A stretch of DNA of 64,000 nt from Nocardioides rubriscoriae (GCF_008087085.1 NZ_VIYJ01000009.1:1-64000), one strand, 5' to 3'. Positions 8,586 through 17,897 are shown, numbered from the stretch's first letter. The notes: a model not told the origin generated them from the letters alone. A program made the numbers and translations.

Positions 8586-9109
8586 GAGGCCGATCCGCCG
8601 AGGGCGTTGAGGGCGCGGCGCAGCCGCACCGGTCGGCCGGAGTCGTCAGCGGCGTAGCCGACCAGGTTGCCGGCGAGGAAGGCGGCGCGCTCGGACTCGA
8701 CGTCGGGGTCGCCGAAGACGGTGGGGTCGTCGGCCGCGAAGACGGCGGCGTTGTCGGGGGTCGCGAAGACCAGCACCACGGTGGAGCCGGGCGCGTCGGT
8801 CACGATCCCCAGCAGCCCGGCGGTGGCGGCGGGGTCGAAGGCCAGGACGTCCTCGCGCACGTCGGTGGTCGGCGAGTCGACCTGCGCGTCCGCCAGGGCG
8901 GGTACGACGTCGTCGGTGGTGGCCGCGTCGGGCGTGGCCGCGGCCAGGACCTCGACACCGGCGTCCTCGATCTCGGGGCCGAGCCCGGCGAGCGGGACGC
9001 CCTGCCTGCCGTCGTCGTAGGGCGCGGGCTCCTCGTTGCTGCACGCCGTGGCCCCCAGGGCGAGGGCGGCGACGAGGGCGAGGACGGGCAGGCGCACGCG
9101 GGCCATCAT
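8582..9109 (-). CDS. Secreted lipoprotein coupled to transglutaminase gene
   Basis: A 175-aa protein with a signal peptide and lipobox LGATAC (Cys at about residue 23), then an acidic mature domain with VLVFATPDNAAVFAADDPTVFGDP. No recognised family. Two ATG codons, 9109 and 9106, are adjacent; the first overlaps the preceding transglutaminase stop codon (ATGA), which ties its translation to that gene. It acts on the outer face of the membrane, whereas the transglutaminase and ATP-grasp partners carry no export signal. Confidence 0.75.
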   Translation of the reverse strand: MMARVRLPVLALVAALALGATACSNEEPAPYDDGRQGVPLAGLGPEIEDAGVEVLAAATPDAATTDDVVPALADAQVDSPTTDVREDVLAFDPAATAGLLGIVTDAPGSTVVLVFATPDNAAVFAADDPTVFGDPDVESERAAFLAGNLVGYAADDSGRPVRLRRALNALGGSAS

Positions 9110-10023
9110 GACGGGTCGCCGGTGGGGTCGGGGTCGGGTGGCAGCGGAGCGACGTCGACGCTGACCTGCATGGTCGACCGCTTGGCCTCGGTGTAGATCA
9201 CGCCCTTGAGCGGGGGCACGTCGCCGTAGTCACGGCCCCACGCGACCGTGACGTGGCGGTCGCCGACCGCCTGGTCGTTGGTGGGGTCCAGGGCGAGCCA
9301 GGTGTCGGCCCCGTCGTGCTCGCCGAGCCAGACCTCGACCCAGGCGTGGCTGGCGTCGGCCCCCACCAGCCGGGGCTTGCCGGGGGGCGGCTGGGTGGCG
9401 AGGTAGCCCGAGACGTAGCGCGCGGCGAGCCCGTGCGAGCGCAGGCAGGCGAGCATCAGGTGGGCGAAGTCCTGGCACACCCCGGCGCGCCGCTCGAAGG
9501 TGTGCTCGACCGTCGAGGTGACCGTGGTGGCGGTCTTGTCGTAGTCGAAGTCGGCGTGGACGCGGTGCATGAGGTCGGTGACCGCCTCGCCGACCGGGCG
9601 TCGCGCGGTCAGCGAGCGGGCGGCGTACTCGACGGCGCCGGCGGGGTGGTCGACCTGGGCCGAGGGCAGCGCGAGGTCGGTGGCCGCCCACGCCCGCGGG
9701 GCGCCGGGCACCAGCAGGGGACGCAGCGTCTCCCACGGGGCCGCGAGCGGGGCCGGCGGCACCACGGGCGCGGCCACGTCGACCTCGCCGGCACCCTCGA
9801 CGACCAGGCGCTCGTGGGGCTCGGTGACCTGGAAGTAGGTGACGTGGTTGCCGTAGTAGTCGACGTCGGCGGTCCGGTCGCCCGGCGTCGGCGTCACCGT
9901 GACGTCGTACGACGACACGCGCTGCCACGGCAGGCTGCGCGGCACGAGGTGGGCGACGCCGAGGCTGTCGCTGACCGGCGCGTCGTAGGTGTAGGTGGTG
10001 GTGTGACGCACGGCGTACCTCAT
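9106..10023 (-). CDS. Transglutaminase-like cysteine protein
   Basis: A 305-aa cytosolic protein of the bacterial transglutaminase-like family (COG1305 type). An N-terminal beta region starts MRYAVRHTTTYTYD, and the papain-like catalytic core follows. The triad is visible as C183 in GVCQDFAHLM, H226 in ASHAWVE and D246 in LALDPTND. These enzymes are predicted to make or cleave isopeptide or amide bonds. The ATG at 10023 overlaps the stop of the ATP-grasp gene by ATGA. The long open frame extending upstream of this ATG is antisense-like noise over the ATP-grasp gene and was not used. In many bacteria the same trio (transglutaminase, ATP-grasp, alpha-E) forms a conserved operon. Confidence 0.88.
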   Translation of the reverse strand: MRYAVRHTTTYTYDAPVSDSLGVAHLVPRSLPWQRVSSYDVTVTPTPGDRTADVDYYGNHVTYFQVTEPHERLVVEGAGEVDVAAPVVPPAPLAAPWETLRPLLVPGAPRAWAATDLALPSAQVDHPAGAVEYAARSLTARRPVGEAVTDLMHRVHADFDYDKTATTVTSTVEHTFERRAGVCQDFAHLMLACLRSHGLAARYVSGYLATQPPPGKPRLVGADASHAWVEVWLGEHDGADTWLALDPTNDQAVGDRHVTVAWGRDYGDVPPLKGVIYTEAKRSTMQVSVDVAPLPPDPDPTGDPS

Positions 10024-12512
10024 GACGGGACCGCCTCGAGCGAGGTGACCAGCGCGGCGAGCGGGCGGGGGGCGGGGCCGGTGGTGAGGTGAACCTCGGC
10101 GACGCCGTCGGCGATCCGGGTGAGCTGGGTGACGCAGCGCGCCAGGAACACCTCGAGGTTGGGCCGCGACTCGCCGCCGATCGCCACCAGGGTCGCGATG
10201 TCGGTCTCGGCGAGCTCGGCGACCAGGTCGGCGACGACGCGCTCGGGTCGCGTCGAGCCGGTCGAGGCCGGCAGCGCGGCCAGGTGCTCGGCGACCTGGG
10301 CGAGGGAGAAGCCCAGCGATCGCGGGTTGTCGCGGTCGGTGAGCAGCAGCTCGAGGACGCCGCCGGGGCGCACCGACCCGCGGTAGCGGCGGCGGTGGGT
10401 GACGGCGCTCTCGGTGGCGGCGAGCACGGAGTTGAGCACCTCGCGGTCGACGTCGAGGCCGCGGCGCACGGTGGTGGTCGCGGCGAGCAGGTGCACGACC
10501 TGCAACGACCGCTCGAGGTAGCGGCCGACGCCGATCATGCGCCAACCGGGGTCGCGGATCATGCTGGCGGTGACGCCCTGGAGGCTGAGGATGCCGGTGA
10601 GCATCCGGCCGGCCGACTCGGCGACCTGGTGGCTGTGGTGCACCGACCCGCTCTCGAGCACCTGGGCGGCCCGGTCGGTCGTGCCGAAGGCCCGCCACAC
10701 GTCGAGGGAGAGCTGGTCGCGCACCCCGGCCAGGGCGGAGCGCAGCCCGTCGAGGGCGTGGCTGACCGAGCCGACGCGGCGGGCGTCGAGCAGCACCGAG
10801 CGGAACTCGGCGTCGAGGTCGCCCGCGGCGCGCAGCCCGGGTCCGGCCAGCCGGGTGATCGCGCCGAGCAGCACCTCGAGGCCCGCTGCGCCGGTCGAGC
10901 GCGGGCGGTTGCGGTAGTCGTCGGCCTGGGCGTGCACGGCCAGCACGAGCCGCAGCAGGTCCTCGGCGCGCTCGGCGTAGCGGCCGAACCAGAACATGTC
11001 CTCGAGGATGCGCGGGACCGTGCCGGTCGAGGCACGGGTGTTGGTCATCGGCAGCACCTCGGCGAGGCCCTGGTCGGGCACGACCGGGTCGCCCTTGAGC
11101 ACCCAGACGTCCTTGCTGCCGATGCTGAGGCCGTCCTCGACGAGGCTCGCGAGGCCCCCGACCAGGGGCCGGTACGCCGACCCGTAGCGCAGCGTGAAGG
11201 TGCGCAGCGTCAGCGGGCGCGGGACCGACCGGCCGTTCTCCCACGTCGGCGACTGCGACAGCGGGAGCCGCTGCTGGCCGACGAAGCGGTGCGGCTCGGC
11301 CACGAGCATCGCCACCAGGGTGTCGCGACGCAGCCCGCTGAGGTCGACCGCGGCGCCGTCGACCCGGCGTACCTGCAGGGTGTCGAGGTGGTCGAGGACG
11401 TGCTCGAGGCCGTCGGCGTCGCCGCACCACCAGGTGGGCAGCGAGGGGAGCCGGAGCTCCTCGCCGAGCAGCCGCTCGCAGATCGCGGGCAGGTAGGGCA
11501 GCAGCGCGGGGTTCTCGAGGACGCCGGCCCCCAGGCCGTTGACCACGCGGACCCGGCCCCGGCGGGTGGCCTCGACGAGCCCGGCCACCCCCAGCTGGGA
11601 GTCACCGCGCAGCTCGAGGGGGTCGCTCCAGGTGGCGTCGACGCGGCGCAGGATCACGTCGACCCGCTCGAGGCGGCCGAAGACCCGCATCTGCACCCAC
11701 CCCTCGCGCACGACGAGGTCGCTGCCCTGCACGAGCGGGAAGCCGAGCGCCGAGGCGATGAAGGCCTGGTCGTAGGCCGTCTCGGACTGGCTGCCGGGGC
11801 TCAGGACGACCACGCGCGGGTCGGCCAGGTCGCCGGGCGCGCTCTGGAGCAGGGCGGAGCGCAGGGCGCTGAAGAACGGCTCCATCCGGTGCAGACCGGC
11901 CTCGCGGTAGAGCTCGGGCATCACCCGCGAGAGCACGCGGCGGTTCTCCATCGCGTAGCCGAGCCCGGACGGCGCCTGCGCGCGGTCGGCGAGCACCCGC
12001 CACTCGCCGCGGTCGTCACGGCCCAGGTCGGTGGCCGAGAGCACCAGGGGCCGCGGGTCGTGGGTGGAGCTGCGCGCGACGACGCGCACGAAGCCGGGGT
12101 GGCCGTGCACCACGGCCGACGGCAGCACGCCGTCGGCCAGGAGCCGTTGCGGGCCGTAGAGGTCGGCCAGGACGGCGTTGAGCAGCTCGGCGCGCTGGGC
12201 GAGCCCGACCTCGAGGGGGGCCCACTGGGCCGCGTCGATCACGACGGGCAGGGGGTCCAGCCGCCAGGCCCCGGCGCGCTCCCCGGGGCGCGAGTAGGTC
12301 ACGCCGTCGTCGGCCAGCGCCCGGACGATGTCGTCGTCGACGCGGCGCAGGTCTGCGGGCGTGAGGGCGACCGCGAGCTCGGCCATCCCCTTCCACGACG
12401 TGCGCAGGGCACCGTCGGGCCCGACCACCTCGTCGTAGCGCACGGGACCGCCGCCCGCACCGTCCAACGTGGGCTGCGTGACCCCGGCGGCGTACTCGCG
12501 CAGCACCGTCAC
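10020..12512 (-). CDS. Circularly permuted ATP-grasp / alpha-E domain fusion
   Basis: An 830-aa fusion. Residues about 60-500 match the circularly permuted type-2 ATP-grasp family (DUF404/DUF407): SGLGYAMENRRVLSRVMPELY, VVVLSPGSQSETAYDQAF, VNGLGAGVLENPALLPYLP and FVGQQRLPLSQSPTW. Residues about 510-830 match the helical alpha-E domain (DUF403): RILEDMFWFGRYAERAEDLLRLV and IRDPGWRMIGVGRYLERSL. ATP-grasp proteins of this class are predicted to form amide bonds on peptides or small molecules. The two domains are commonly separate genes and are fused here. The start is GTG 12512, with another GTG two codons in. The downstream transglutaminase overlaps by 4 nt. Confidence 0.88.
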   Translation of the reverse strand: MTVLREYAAGVTQPTLDGAGGGPVRYDEVVGPDGALRTSWKGMAELAVALTPADLRRVDDDIVRALADDGVTYSRPGERAGAWRLDPLPVVIDAAQWAPLEVGLAQRAELLNAVLADLYGPQRLLADGVLPSAVVHGHPGFVRVVARSSTHDPRPLVLSATDLGRDDRGEWRVLADRAQAPSGLGYAMENRRVLSRVMPELYREAGLHRMEPFFSALRSALLQSAPGDLADPRVVVLSPGSQSETAYDQAFIASALGFPLVQGSDLVVREGWVQMRVFGRLERVDVILRRVDATWSDPLELRGDSQLGVAGLVEATRRGRVRVVNGLGAGVLENPALLPYLPAICERLLGEELRLPSLPTWWCGDADGLEHVLDHLDTLQVRRVDGAAVDLSGLRRDTLVAMLVAEPHRFVGQQRLPLSQSPTWENGRSVPRPLTLRTFTLRYGSAYRPLVGGLASLVEDGLSIGSKDVWVLKGDPVVPDQGLAEVLPMTNTRASTGTVPRILEDMFWFGRYAERAEDLLRLVLAVHAQADDYRNRPRSTGAAGLEVLLGAITRLAGPGLRAAGDLDAEFRSVLLDARRVGSVSHALDGLRSALAGVRDQLSLDVWRAFGTTDRAAQVLESGSVHHSHQVAESAGRMLTGILSLQGVTASMIRDPGWRMIGVGRYLERSLQVVHLLAATTTVRRGLDVDREVLNSVLAATESAVTHRRRYRGSVRPGGVLELLLTDRDNPRSLGFSLAQVAEHLAALPASTGSTRPERVVADLVAELAETDIATLVAIGGESRPNLEVFLARCVTQLTRIADGVAEVHLTTGPAPRPLAALVTSLEAVPS

Positions 12513-12584
12513 GCGGTCAACCCTGTCACGGCCCGCACCACCCCGTGGCTCGAGCGTCCAAAGCTGGTCACCGGCCGTGTTGGC

Positions 12585-15500
12585 TCAGGCCACCGGGGGA
12601 CGCGCGCGGCGCAGGTCGAGCGTGTGGGGGTACTCGTCGGACGCCGCCCGGCGACCGGCGTCGCGGATCGCGCCCACGTCGAGCCGGCCGGCCGTGTGGC
12701 CGTGCGGCTCGAACCGGGCGGCGCGCCGCGCCTCGGCCTCCTTGGCGTTGACCGGCGGGGCGTCGTAGGAGCGGCCCCCGGGGTGCGCCACGTGGTAGGT
12801 CGCCCCGCCGAGGCTCACCTCGGCGGCGGTGTCGACGACGTCGAGGCGCAGCGGGGCCTGGACCTCGATGCTCGGGTGCAGCGCCGACCACGGCTGCCAC
12901 GCGCGGTAGCGGATCCCGGCGAAGTGCCCCGCGGCGTCGGCGGTCGGGGCGAGCGGCACGGGCACGCCGTGGCAGGTGACCAGGTGGCGCGACGGGTCGA
13001 GGCCGCGGACCAGCACCTGGACCCGTTCGACGGAGCTGTCGACGTAGCGCGCGGTGCCGGTGCCGGTCGCCTCCTCGCCGAGCACGTGCCACGGCTCGAT
13101 GGCCTGGCGCAGCTCGAGCTCGACGGGTCCTGCCTGGGCGAGGCCGATCCGCGGGAAGCGGAACTCCAGGAACGGCGCGAGCCACGCCTCCTCGAACGCG
13201 ATGCCGAACGCCCGCAGGTCGGCGACGACCTCGGCGACGTCGGCGGCCGCGCCCTGCGGCAGCAGCGCGGCGTCGTGGAGGCGGGTGCCCCAGCGCACGA
13301 GCGGCGCGCGCAGCGGCTGCTCCCAGAACATCGCGACCAGGCTGCGGACCAGCAGCGCCTGCACGAGCCCCATCTGGTGGTGCGGCGGCATCTCGAAGCC
13401 GCGCAGCTCGAGCAGCCCGAGGCGCCCGCGCGAGGAGTCGGGGCTGTAGAGCTTGTCGATGCAGAACTCGGCGCGGTGGGTGTTGCCCGTGAGGTCGGTC
13501 AGCAGGTGCCGCAGGGCCCGGTCGACCAACCACGGTCGGGGGTCGAGGTCGTGCTCCTCCTGCTCGGCGACCAGGCGCTCGACCTCGGCGAACGCGATCT
13601 CCATCTCGTAGGTCGCCTCGGGCCGGCCCTCGTCGAAGCGGGGCGCCTGGCTCGTGGGGCCGATGAAGCGACCGCTGAAGAGGTAGGACAGCGAGGGGTG
13701 CCGCTGCCAGTAGGTGAGCAGGCTGACCAGCAGGTCGGGGCGCCGCAGCAGCGGGCTGTCGGCGGGGGTGCGGCCGCCGAGGGTGAGGTGGTTGCCGCCG
13801 CCGGTACCGGTGTGCAGGCCGTCGTGGTCGAACTTCTCGGTGGTGAGGCCGGCGCGGCGGGCCTCGTCGTACAGCGTGGTCGTGAGGTCGCGCTGCTCGG
13901 CCCAGCTCGACGTGGGCTGCACGTTGATCTCGATGACGCCCGGGTCGGGCGTGACGACCAGCTGGGTCAGGCGCGAGTCGGGCGGCGGGCCGTAGCCCTC
14001 GAGCACGACGGGGCAGCCGACCTTGCGGGCCGCGACCTCGACCAGGCGCAGCAGGTCGCAGTAGTCGTCGAGGCGGTCGGTCGGCGGGAGGAACACGTGC
14101 ACGTGGCCGTCGCGCGCCTCGAAGGCCAGCGCGGTCGTGCCGGCGCCCTCGGGGTCGACGACGGTGACCACCGGCACCTGCGGCTCGAGGGCGGGCCCGG
14201 CCTCGACGTACGACGCCTCGCCGGCGAACTCCGGGTCGCGCCACGACACGGAGTCGAGCGGCAGGCGCAGGCCGACCGCCGACGTGCCGGGCAGCAGCAC
14301 GAGGCGGCCGCGGCGGAAGGTCCAGGCCGGGCTGACCCACTGCTCGCCCGCGACGACCGGCAGCACCCAGCCGGTGGGGGTGTCGACCTCGGCGTCGAGG
14401 ACCCCGAGACCCCGGGCGTCGAGCTTGTCCGCGACCCCGTCGGGCCGCTCGCCGGCGGGCTGGCGGACCTCGGAGGTCAGCACGGCCAGCGGGTCCTCGT
14501 AGGCCGGGTGCAGCTGGTCGGCGGGCAGGCCGAGGACCTTCGTGACGCGGCGGCCGAGCGCCTCGGCGTCGGCGGCGGACTTCTCCTGGTCGCCGTCGGG
14601 GGCCCACGGGTCGGCCAGCAGCGCCGGGTCGCGCCACAGCGTCTCGCCGTCGGTGCGCCACTGCAGCGCGATGTTCCAGCGCGGGAGCGGCTCGCCGGGG
14701 TACCACTTGCCCTGGCCGCGGTGGACGACGCCGCCCTGCGCGTAGGTCGCCTGCAGCCGCTGCGCGACCACGGTGGCCAGCGCGCGCTTCTCGGGGCCGT
14801 CGGCGTCGCTGTTCCACTGCGGCGTGGTCGCGTCGTCGCGCGACACGAAGGTCGGCTCGCCGCCCATCGTGAGCCGGACGTCGCCGGCGTCGAGGCGCTC
14901 GTCCACCGCCGCGCCGAGCGCGTCGATCCGGGCCCACTGCTCGTCGCTGTAGGGCCTGGTGACGCGCGGGTCCTCGTGCACCCGGCGTACCTCGTTGTGG
15001 AAGGAGAAGGCCACCTCGACCGGGTCGGTCGCGCCCTGGATCGGCGCGGCGCTGCTCGGGTGGGGCGTGGCGCTGAGCGGGATGTGACCCTCGCCGGCGA
15101 ACAGGCTGGACGTGGGGTCCATGCCGACCCAGCCGGCGCCGGGCAGGTAGACCTCGGCCCACGCGTGCAGGTCGGTGAAGTCCTGCGCGGGGCCCGACGG
15201 TCCGTCGAGGCCGACCATCGCGTCGGGGTCGGTGGCGAGCTGCACGAGGTAGCCCGAGACGAAGCGGGCGGCGAGGCCGTGCTGGCGCAGCAGCGCGACC
15301 AGCAGCCAGGCGCTGTCGCGGCACGAGCCGACCCTGCGGGCCAGCGTCTCGTCGGGGGTCTGGACGCCGGCCTCCATCCGCACCGAGTAGGCGACCTCGC
15401 GGTGCACCGCGGCGTTGAGCCCGGCCAGGAACGTGATGATCGGCGTCTTCTCGCCGGGCGCGGCCTGCGGCAGGTCGCGCCGGAACGCGTCGGCGGCCTC

Positions 15501-15872
15501 GGCGTCCTCGACGGAGCGCAGGTAGGGGAACAGGTCGGCGTGCAGGCTGCTCTCGTAGGCGAACGGGTAGTGCTCGGCGTACTCCTCGACGAAGAAGTCG
15601 AACGGGTTGACGACCATCAGGTCGGCCACCAGGCCCACGGTGATGTCGAGGGTCGAGACCTTCTCGGGGAAGACCAGGCGTGCCAGCCAGTTGCCGAACG
15701 GGTCCTGCTGCCAGTTGAGGAAGTGGGTGTCGGGCTCGACCTTGAGCGAGTAGGCCTCGATCGGGGTGCGCGTGTGCGGCGCCGGCCGCAGCCGCACCAC
15801 GTGGGGCCCGACGTTGACGGGGTGCGCGAAGGCGTACGTGGTGCGGTGCTCCAGCGCGACCTTGATCGACAT
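12585..15872 (-). CDS. Transglutaminase / DUF2126 protein
   Basis: A 1095-aa protein. Residues 1-about 300 are a transglutaminase-like domain, starting MSIKVALEHRTTYAFAHPVN, with C184 in GSCRDSAWLL, H236 in DLHAWAEVYL and D252 in MDPTS. From about residue 330 onward lies the large DUF2126 region: LTMGGEPTFVSRDD, GKWYPGEPLPRWNIALQWR, EINVQPTSSWAEQ, TGGGNHLTLGG and RFPRIGLAQAGPVELE. The domain pair is the usual partner of the ATP-grasp/alpha-E proteins. ATG start at 15872; CAGGGTG upstream is a weak ribosome site. It heads the leftward operon, 72 bp before the ATP-grasp gene, and is divergent from the ArsR-type regulator across an inverted repeat. Confidence 0.9.
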   Translation of the reverse strand: MSIKVALEHRTTYAFAHPVNVGPHVVRLRPAPHTRTPIEAYSLKVEPDTHFLNWQQDPFGNWLARLVFPEKVSTLDITVGLVADLMVVNPFDFFVEEYAEHYPFAYESSLHADLFPYLRSVEDAEAADAFRRDLPQAAPGEKTPIITFLAGLNAAVHREVAYSVRMEAGVQTPDETLARRVGSCRDSAWLLVALLRQHGLAARFVSGYLVQLATDPDAMVGLDGPSGPAQDFTDLHAWAEVYLPGAGWVGMDPTSSLFAGEGHIPLSATPHPSSAAPIQGATDPVEVAFSFHNEVRRVHEDPRVTRPYSDEQWARIDALGAAVDERLDAGDVRLTMGGEPTFVSRDDATTPQWNSDADGPEKRALATVVAQRLQATYAQGGVVHRGQGKWYPGEPLPRWNIALQWRTDGETLWRDPALLADPWAPDGDQEKSAADAEALGRRVTKVLGLPADQLHPAYEDPLAVLTSEVRQPAGERPDGVADKLDARGLGVLDAEVDTPTGWVLPVVAGEQWVSPAWTFRRGRLVLLPGTSAVGLRLPLDSVSWRDPEFAGEASYVEAGPALEPQVPVVTVVDPEGAGTTALAFEARDGHVHVFLPPTDRLDDYCDLLRLVEVAARKVGCPVVLEGYGPPPDSRLTQLVVTPDPGVIEINVQPTSSWAEQRDLTTTLYDEARRAGLTTEKFDHDGLHTGTGGGNHLTLGGRTPADSPLLRRPDLLVSLLTYWQRHPSLSYLFSGRFIGPTSQAPRFDEGRPEATYEMEIAFAEVERLVAEQEEHDLDPRPWLVDRALRHLLTDLTGNTHRAEFCIDKLYSPDSSRGRLGLLELRGFEMPPHHQMGLVQALLVRSLVAMFWEQPLRAPLVRWGTRLHDAALLPQGAAADVAEVVADLRAFGIAFEEAWLAPFLEFRFPRIGLAQAGPVELELRQAIEPWHVLGEEATGTGTARYVDSSVERVQVLVRGLDPSRHLVTCHGVPVPLAPTADAAGHFAGIRYRAWQPWSALHPSIEVQAPLRLDVVDTAAEVSLGGATYHVAHPGGRSYDAPPVNAKEAEARRAARFEPHGHTAGRLDVGAIRDAGRRAASDEYPHTLDLRRARPPVA

Positions 15873-15929
15873 GGGTCACACCCTGCCCGCTGCGCGTGTC
15901 GGGGCGGTAACGCGGGGCGGCGCCAGCCC

Positions 15930-16003
15930 GCTGTAACTCACCGTTACGTGCTCTCCCCCGCCGGTCTACAGGTGGGGAAGTGAGCGTAACGGTGAGTTAC
16001 AGC
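15930..16003. promoter_or_regulatory. Twin operator: 19-bp perfect inverted repeat, 36-nt spacer
   Basis: GCTGTAACTCACCGTTACG (15930-15948) is repeated in exact reverse complement at 15985-16003. Each arm is itself a near-palindrome, GTAAC-N5-GTTAC, so two dimeric operators are likely, 55 bp apart (about five helical turns). A further GGTAACGC half-site lies at 15906-15913. The pair sits between the divergent DUF2126 and ArsR-type genes and is the obvious target of the regulator at 16065 or another dimeric repressor. Confidence 0.7.
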
Positions 16004-16029
16004 TCCGCAAGCCGACCACCAACAACCCT

Positions 16030-16058
16030 TTGCAAACACTCCTTTGCGGTCGTACGCT
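16030..16058 (+). promoter_or_regulatory. SigA-type promoter, leaderless
   Basis: TTGCAA (-35, 16030-16035), 17-nt spacer, TACGCT (-10, 16053-16058). The ATG at 16065 begins 7 nt after the -10, so the transcript should begin at the start codon. Confidence 0.6.
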
Positions 16059-16064
16059 GCCGTC

Positions 16065-16646
16065 ATGGACCGCGACACCGTCACCCCGACCCCCCACCAG
16101 CTGCGCGCCCTGGCCCACCCGGTCCGGCTGCGGATGCTCGGGATGCTGCGCATGGACGGGCCGGCGACCGCGACCTCGCTCGCGGCCCGCCTCGGGCTCA
16201 ACACCGGCGCGACGTCCTACCACCTGCGCCAGCTGGCGCAGCACGGCTTCGTGGTCGACGACGCCGAGCGCGGCAACGGCCGCGAGCGGTGGTGGAAGGC
16301 GGCGCACACCTCGACGCGCACCGACACCGGCGTCACCTCGACGCCCGACGACCCGGCCGCCGGCGAGACCGTCGACGCCTACCTGCAGTCGGTGGTGACC
16401 GTCTACACCGAGTGGCTCCAGCGCGCCGTCGAGGAGCGGCCGCTGCTGCCGCAGGCGTGGCGCGACGCCGGCACCTTCAGCGACTGGCACAAGCGGCTCA
16501 CCCCGGCCTCGGCCGAGCGGCTGCTGGAGCGTATCGACGCCCTGCTCACCGACCTGGAGGACGACGACGACCCCGAGGCGCTGGCCTACATGGTCAACCT
16601 CAACGCGTTCGTGCGCCCGGGCCAGGTCGGGGGTGACGACGAGTGA
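16065..16646 (+). CDS. ArsR-type winged-helix transcriptional regulator
   Basis: A 193-aa DNA-binding protein. An N-terminal winged helix (LRALAHPVRLRMLGMLRMDG...ATATSLAARLGLNTGATSYHLRQLAQHGFV, about residues 12-65) is typical of ArsR/HTH_20 proteins. The C-terminal half is a helical, acidic region with no Cys metal sites, so metal sensing is unlikely. I chose ATG 16065 over TTG 16044 because of the promoter spacing. The stop overlaps the MFS start by GTGA, so both are translated together, a common repressor/exporter pair. The adjacent twin operator suggests autoregulation and possibly control of the transglutaminase operon. Confidence 0.85.
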   Translation: MDRDTVTPTPHQLRALAHPVRLRMLGMLRMDGPATATSLAARLGLNTGATSYHLRQLAQHGFVVDDAERGNGRERWWKAAHTSTRTDTGVTSTPDDPAAGETVDAYLQSVVTVYTEWLQRAVEERPLLPQAWRDAGTFSDWHKRLTPASAERLLERIDALLTDLEDDDDPEALAYMVNLNAFVRPGQVGGDDE

Positions 16647-17893
16647 GGCGCCCGCTCTACGGCTGGCTCGCCGCCGAGGGCATCTCGGTCACCGGCACCC
16701 GGGTCTCGATGATCGCGATCCCGCTCTTCGTGCTCGAGCAGACCGGCAGCGCCACGCAGACAGGCCTGGTCGCGTTCGCCGAGATGCTGCCGCTGGTCGT
16801 CTCCAAGGTGCTCGGCGGGCCGGTGATCGACCGGCTCGGCGCCCGCCGGGTCGCCATCACCTGCGACGTGGCCTCGCTGTTCGTGGTGGCCACCATCCCC
16901 CTGCTGTACGACGCGGGGATGCTGTCGTTCCCGGCCTTCCTGGCCCTGGTCGCCGCCGCCGGCGCGCTGCGCGGCCCCGGCGACGGCGCCAAGAACGCCA
17001 TGGTGCCGGCCCTGGTCGCGTCGGCCGGGGTACCGATGGAGCGCGCCACCGGGCTGAGCAGCACCGTCGAGCGCACCGCCTCGATGCTGGGCGCCGGGCT
17101 GGCCGGCGTGCTCGTCGCGACGCTCGGCGCCCAGGACGCGCTGCTGGTCGACGCCGCGAGCTTCGGCGTCTCGGCGCTGGTGCTCGCCTGGGCCACCGTG
17201 GGCGTCGGGTCGCCGCCCCCGGTCGAGACCGCGACCACCACTGCACCCGACCCCGCGCCGTACGCCGAGCAGCTGCGCGAGGGCTGGCGCTTCCTGCGCG
17301 GCGACCGGCTGCTGCTCGGGATCTCGGTCATGGTCGCGGTGACCAACCTGCTCGACGCGGCCTGGGTCACCGTGCTCATGCCCGTGTGGGCCGTCGAGTC
17401 CGGCGACGGCGCCGCAGCGCTCGGACTGCTGCTCGCGGTGATGAGCGGCGCCTCCGCGCTCGGCGCGGCCTGCGCTGCCGTGTGGGCCGCCCGGCTGCCG
17501 CGCTTCAAGGTCTACCTCGTCGCGTTCCTGCTCGCCGGCCTGCCGAGGTTCGCCGTCTTCGTGGTGGACACACCGCTCGCGGCGGTCGTCGCGTGCTTCG
17601 TGGTCGCCGGGTTCGCGTCCGGCTTCATCAACCCGGTGCTCGGTGCGGTGCTCTTCGAGCGCATCCCCGCCCCGCTCGTCGGCCGCGTGACGTCCTTGAG
17701 CAGCGCCATGTGCTTCGCCCTGATGCCGCTGGGCGGCCTGCTGGGCGGCGTGCTCGTCGACGGCGGCGGCCTCGCGCTCGCGATGGCGGCCACCGGGACG
17801 GCCTACCTCGTCACCACCATGCTGCCGGCCGTCGACCCCCGGTGGCGCGAGATGGACCGCCGCCCGGCCGACATCGCCGCGACCGTCACCTAG
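16643..17893 (+). CDS. MFS transporter
   Basis: A 416-aa inner-membrane protein of the major facilitator superfamily with about 12 hydrophobic segments. The family motif between TM2 and TM3 is visible as GGPVIDRLGARRVAI (about residues 57-71). LRGPGDGAKNAMVPALV in TM4 is typical of the DHA/MFS_3-like exporters of actinobacteria. The central loop (PDPAPYAEQLREGWRFLRGD) also fits this group. Likely a drug or metabolite exporter; no substrate can be read from sequence. GTG start coupled to the upstream regulator. It converges with hisC-like gene with only 4 bp between stops. Confidence 0.85.
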   Translation: MRRPLYGWLAAEGISVTGTRVSMIAIPLFVLEQTGSATQTGLVAFAEMLPLVVSKVLGGPVIDRLGARRVAITCDVASLFVVATIPLLYDAGMLSFPAFLALVAAAGALRGPGDGAKNAMVPALVASAGVPMERATGLSSTVERTASMLGAGLAGVLVATLGAQDALLVDAASFGVSALVLAWATVGVGSPPPVETATTTAPDPAPYAEQLREGWRFLRGDRLLLGISVMVAVTNLLDAAWVTVLMPVWAVESGDGAAALGLLLAVMSGASALGAACAAVWAARLPRFKVYLVAFLLAGLPRFAVFVVDTPLAAVVACFVVAGFASGFINPVLGAVLFERIPAPLVGRVTSLSSAMCFALMPLGGLLGGVLVDGGGLALAMAATGTAYLVTTMLPAVDPRWREMDRRPADIAATVT

Positions 17894-17897
17894 GAGA

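Noticed and set aside
10089..15983. A plus-strand open frame of nearly 2000 codons across the transglutaminase operon
   Set aside because: It is antisense to strongly conserved ATP-grasp and DUF2126 proteins and its translation is low-complexity Val/Arg/Gly/Asp, the usual artefact of GC-rich third positions.
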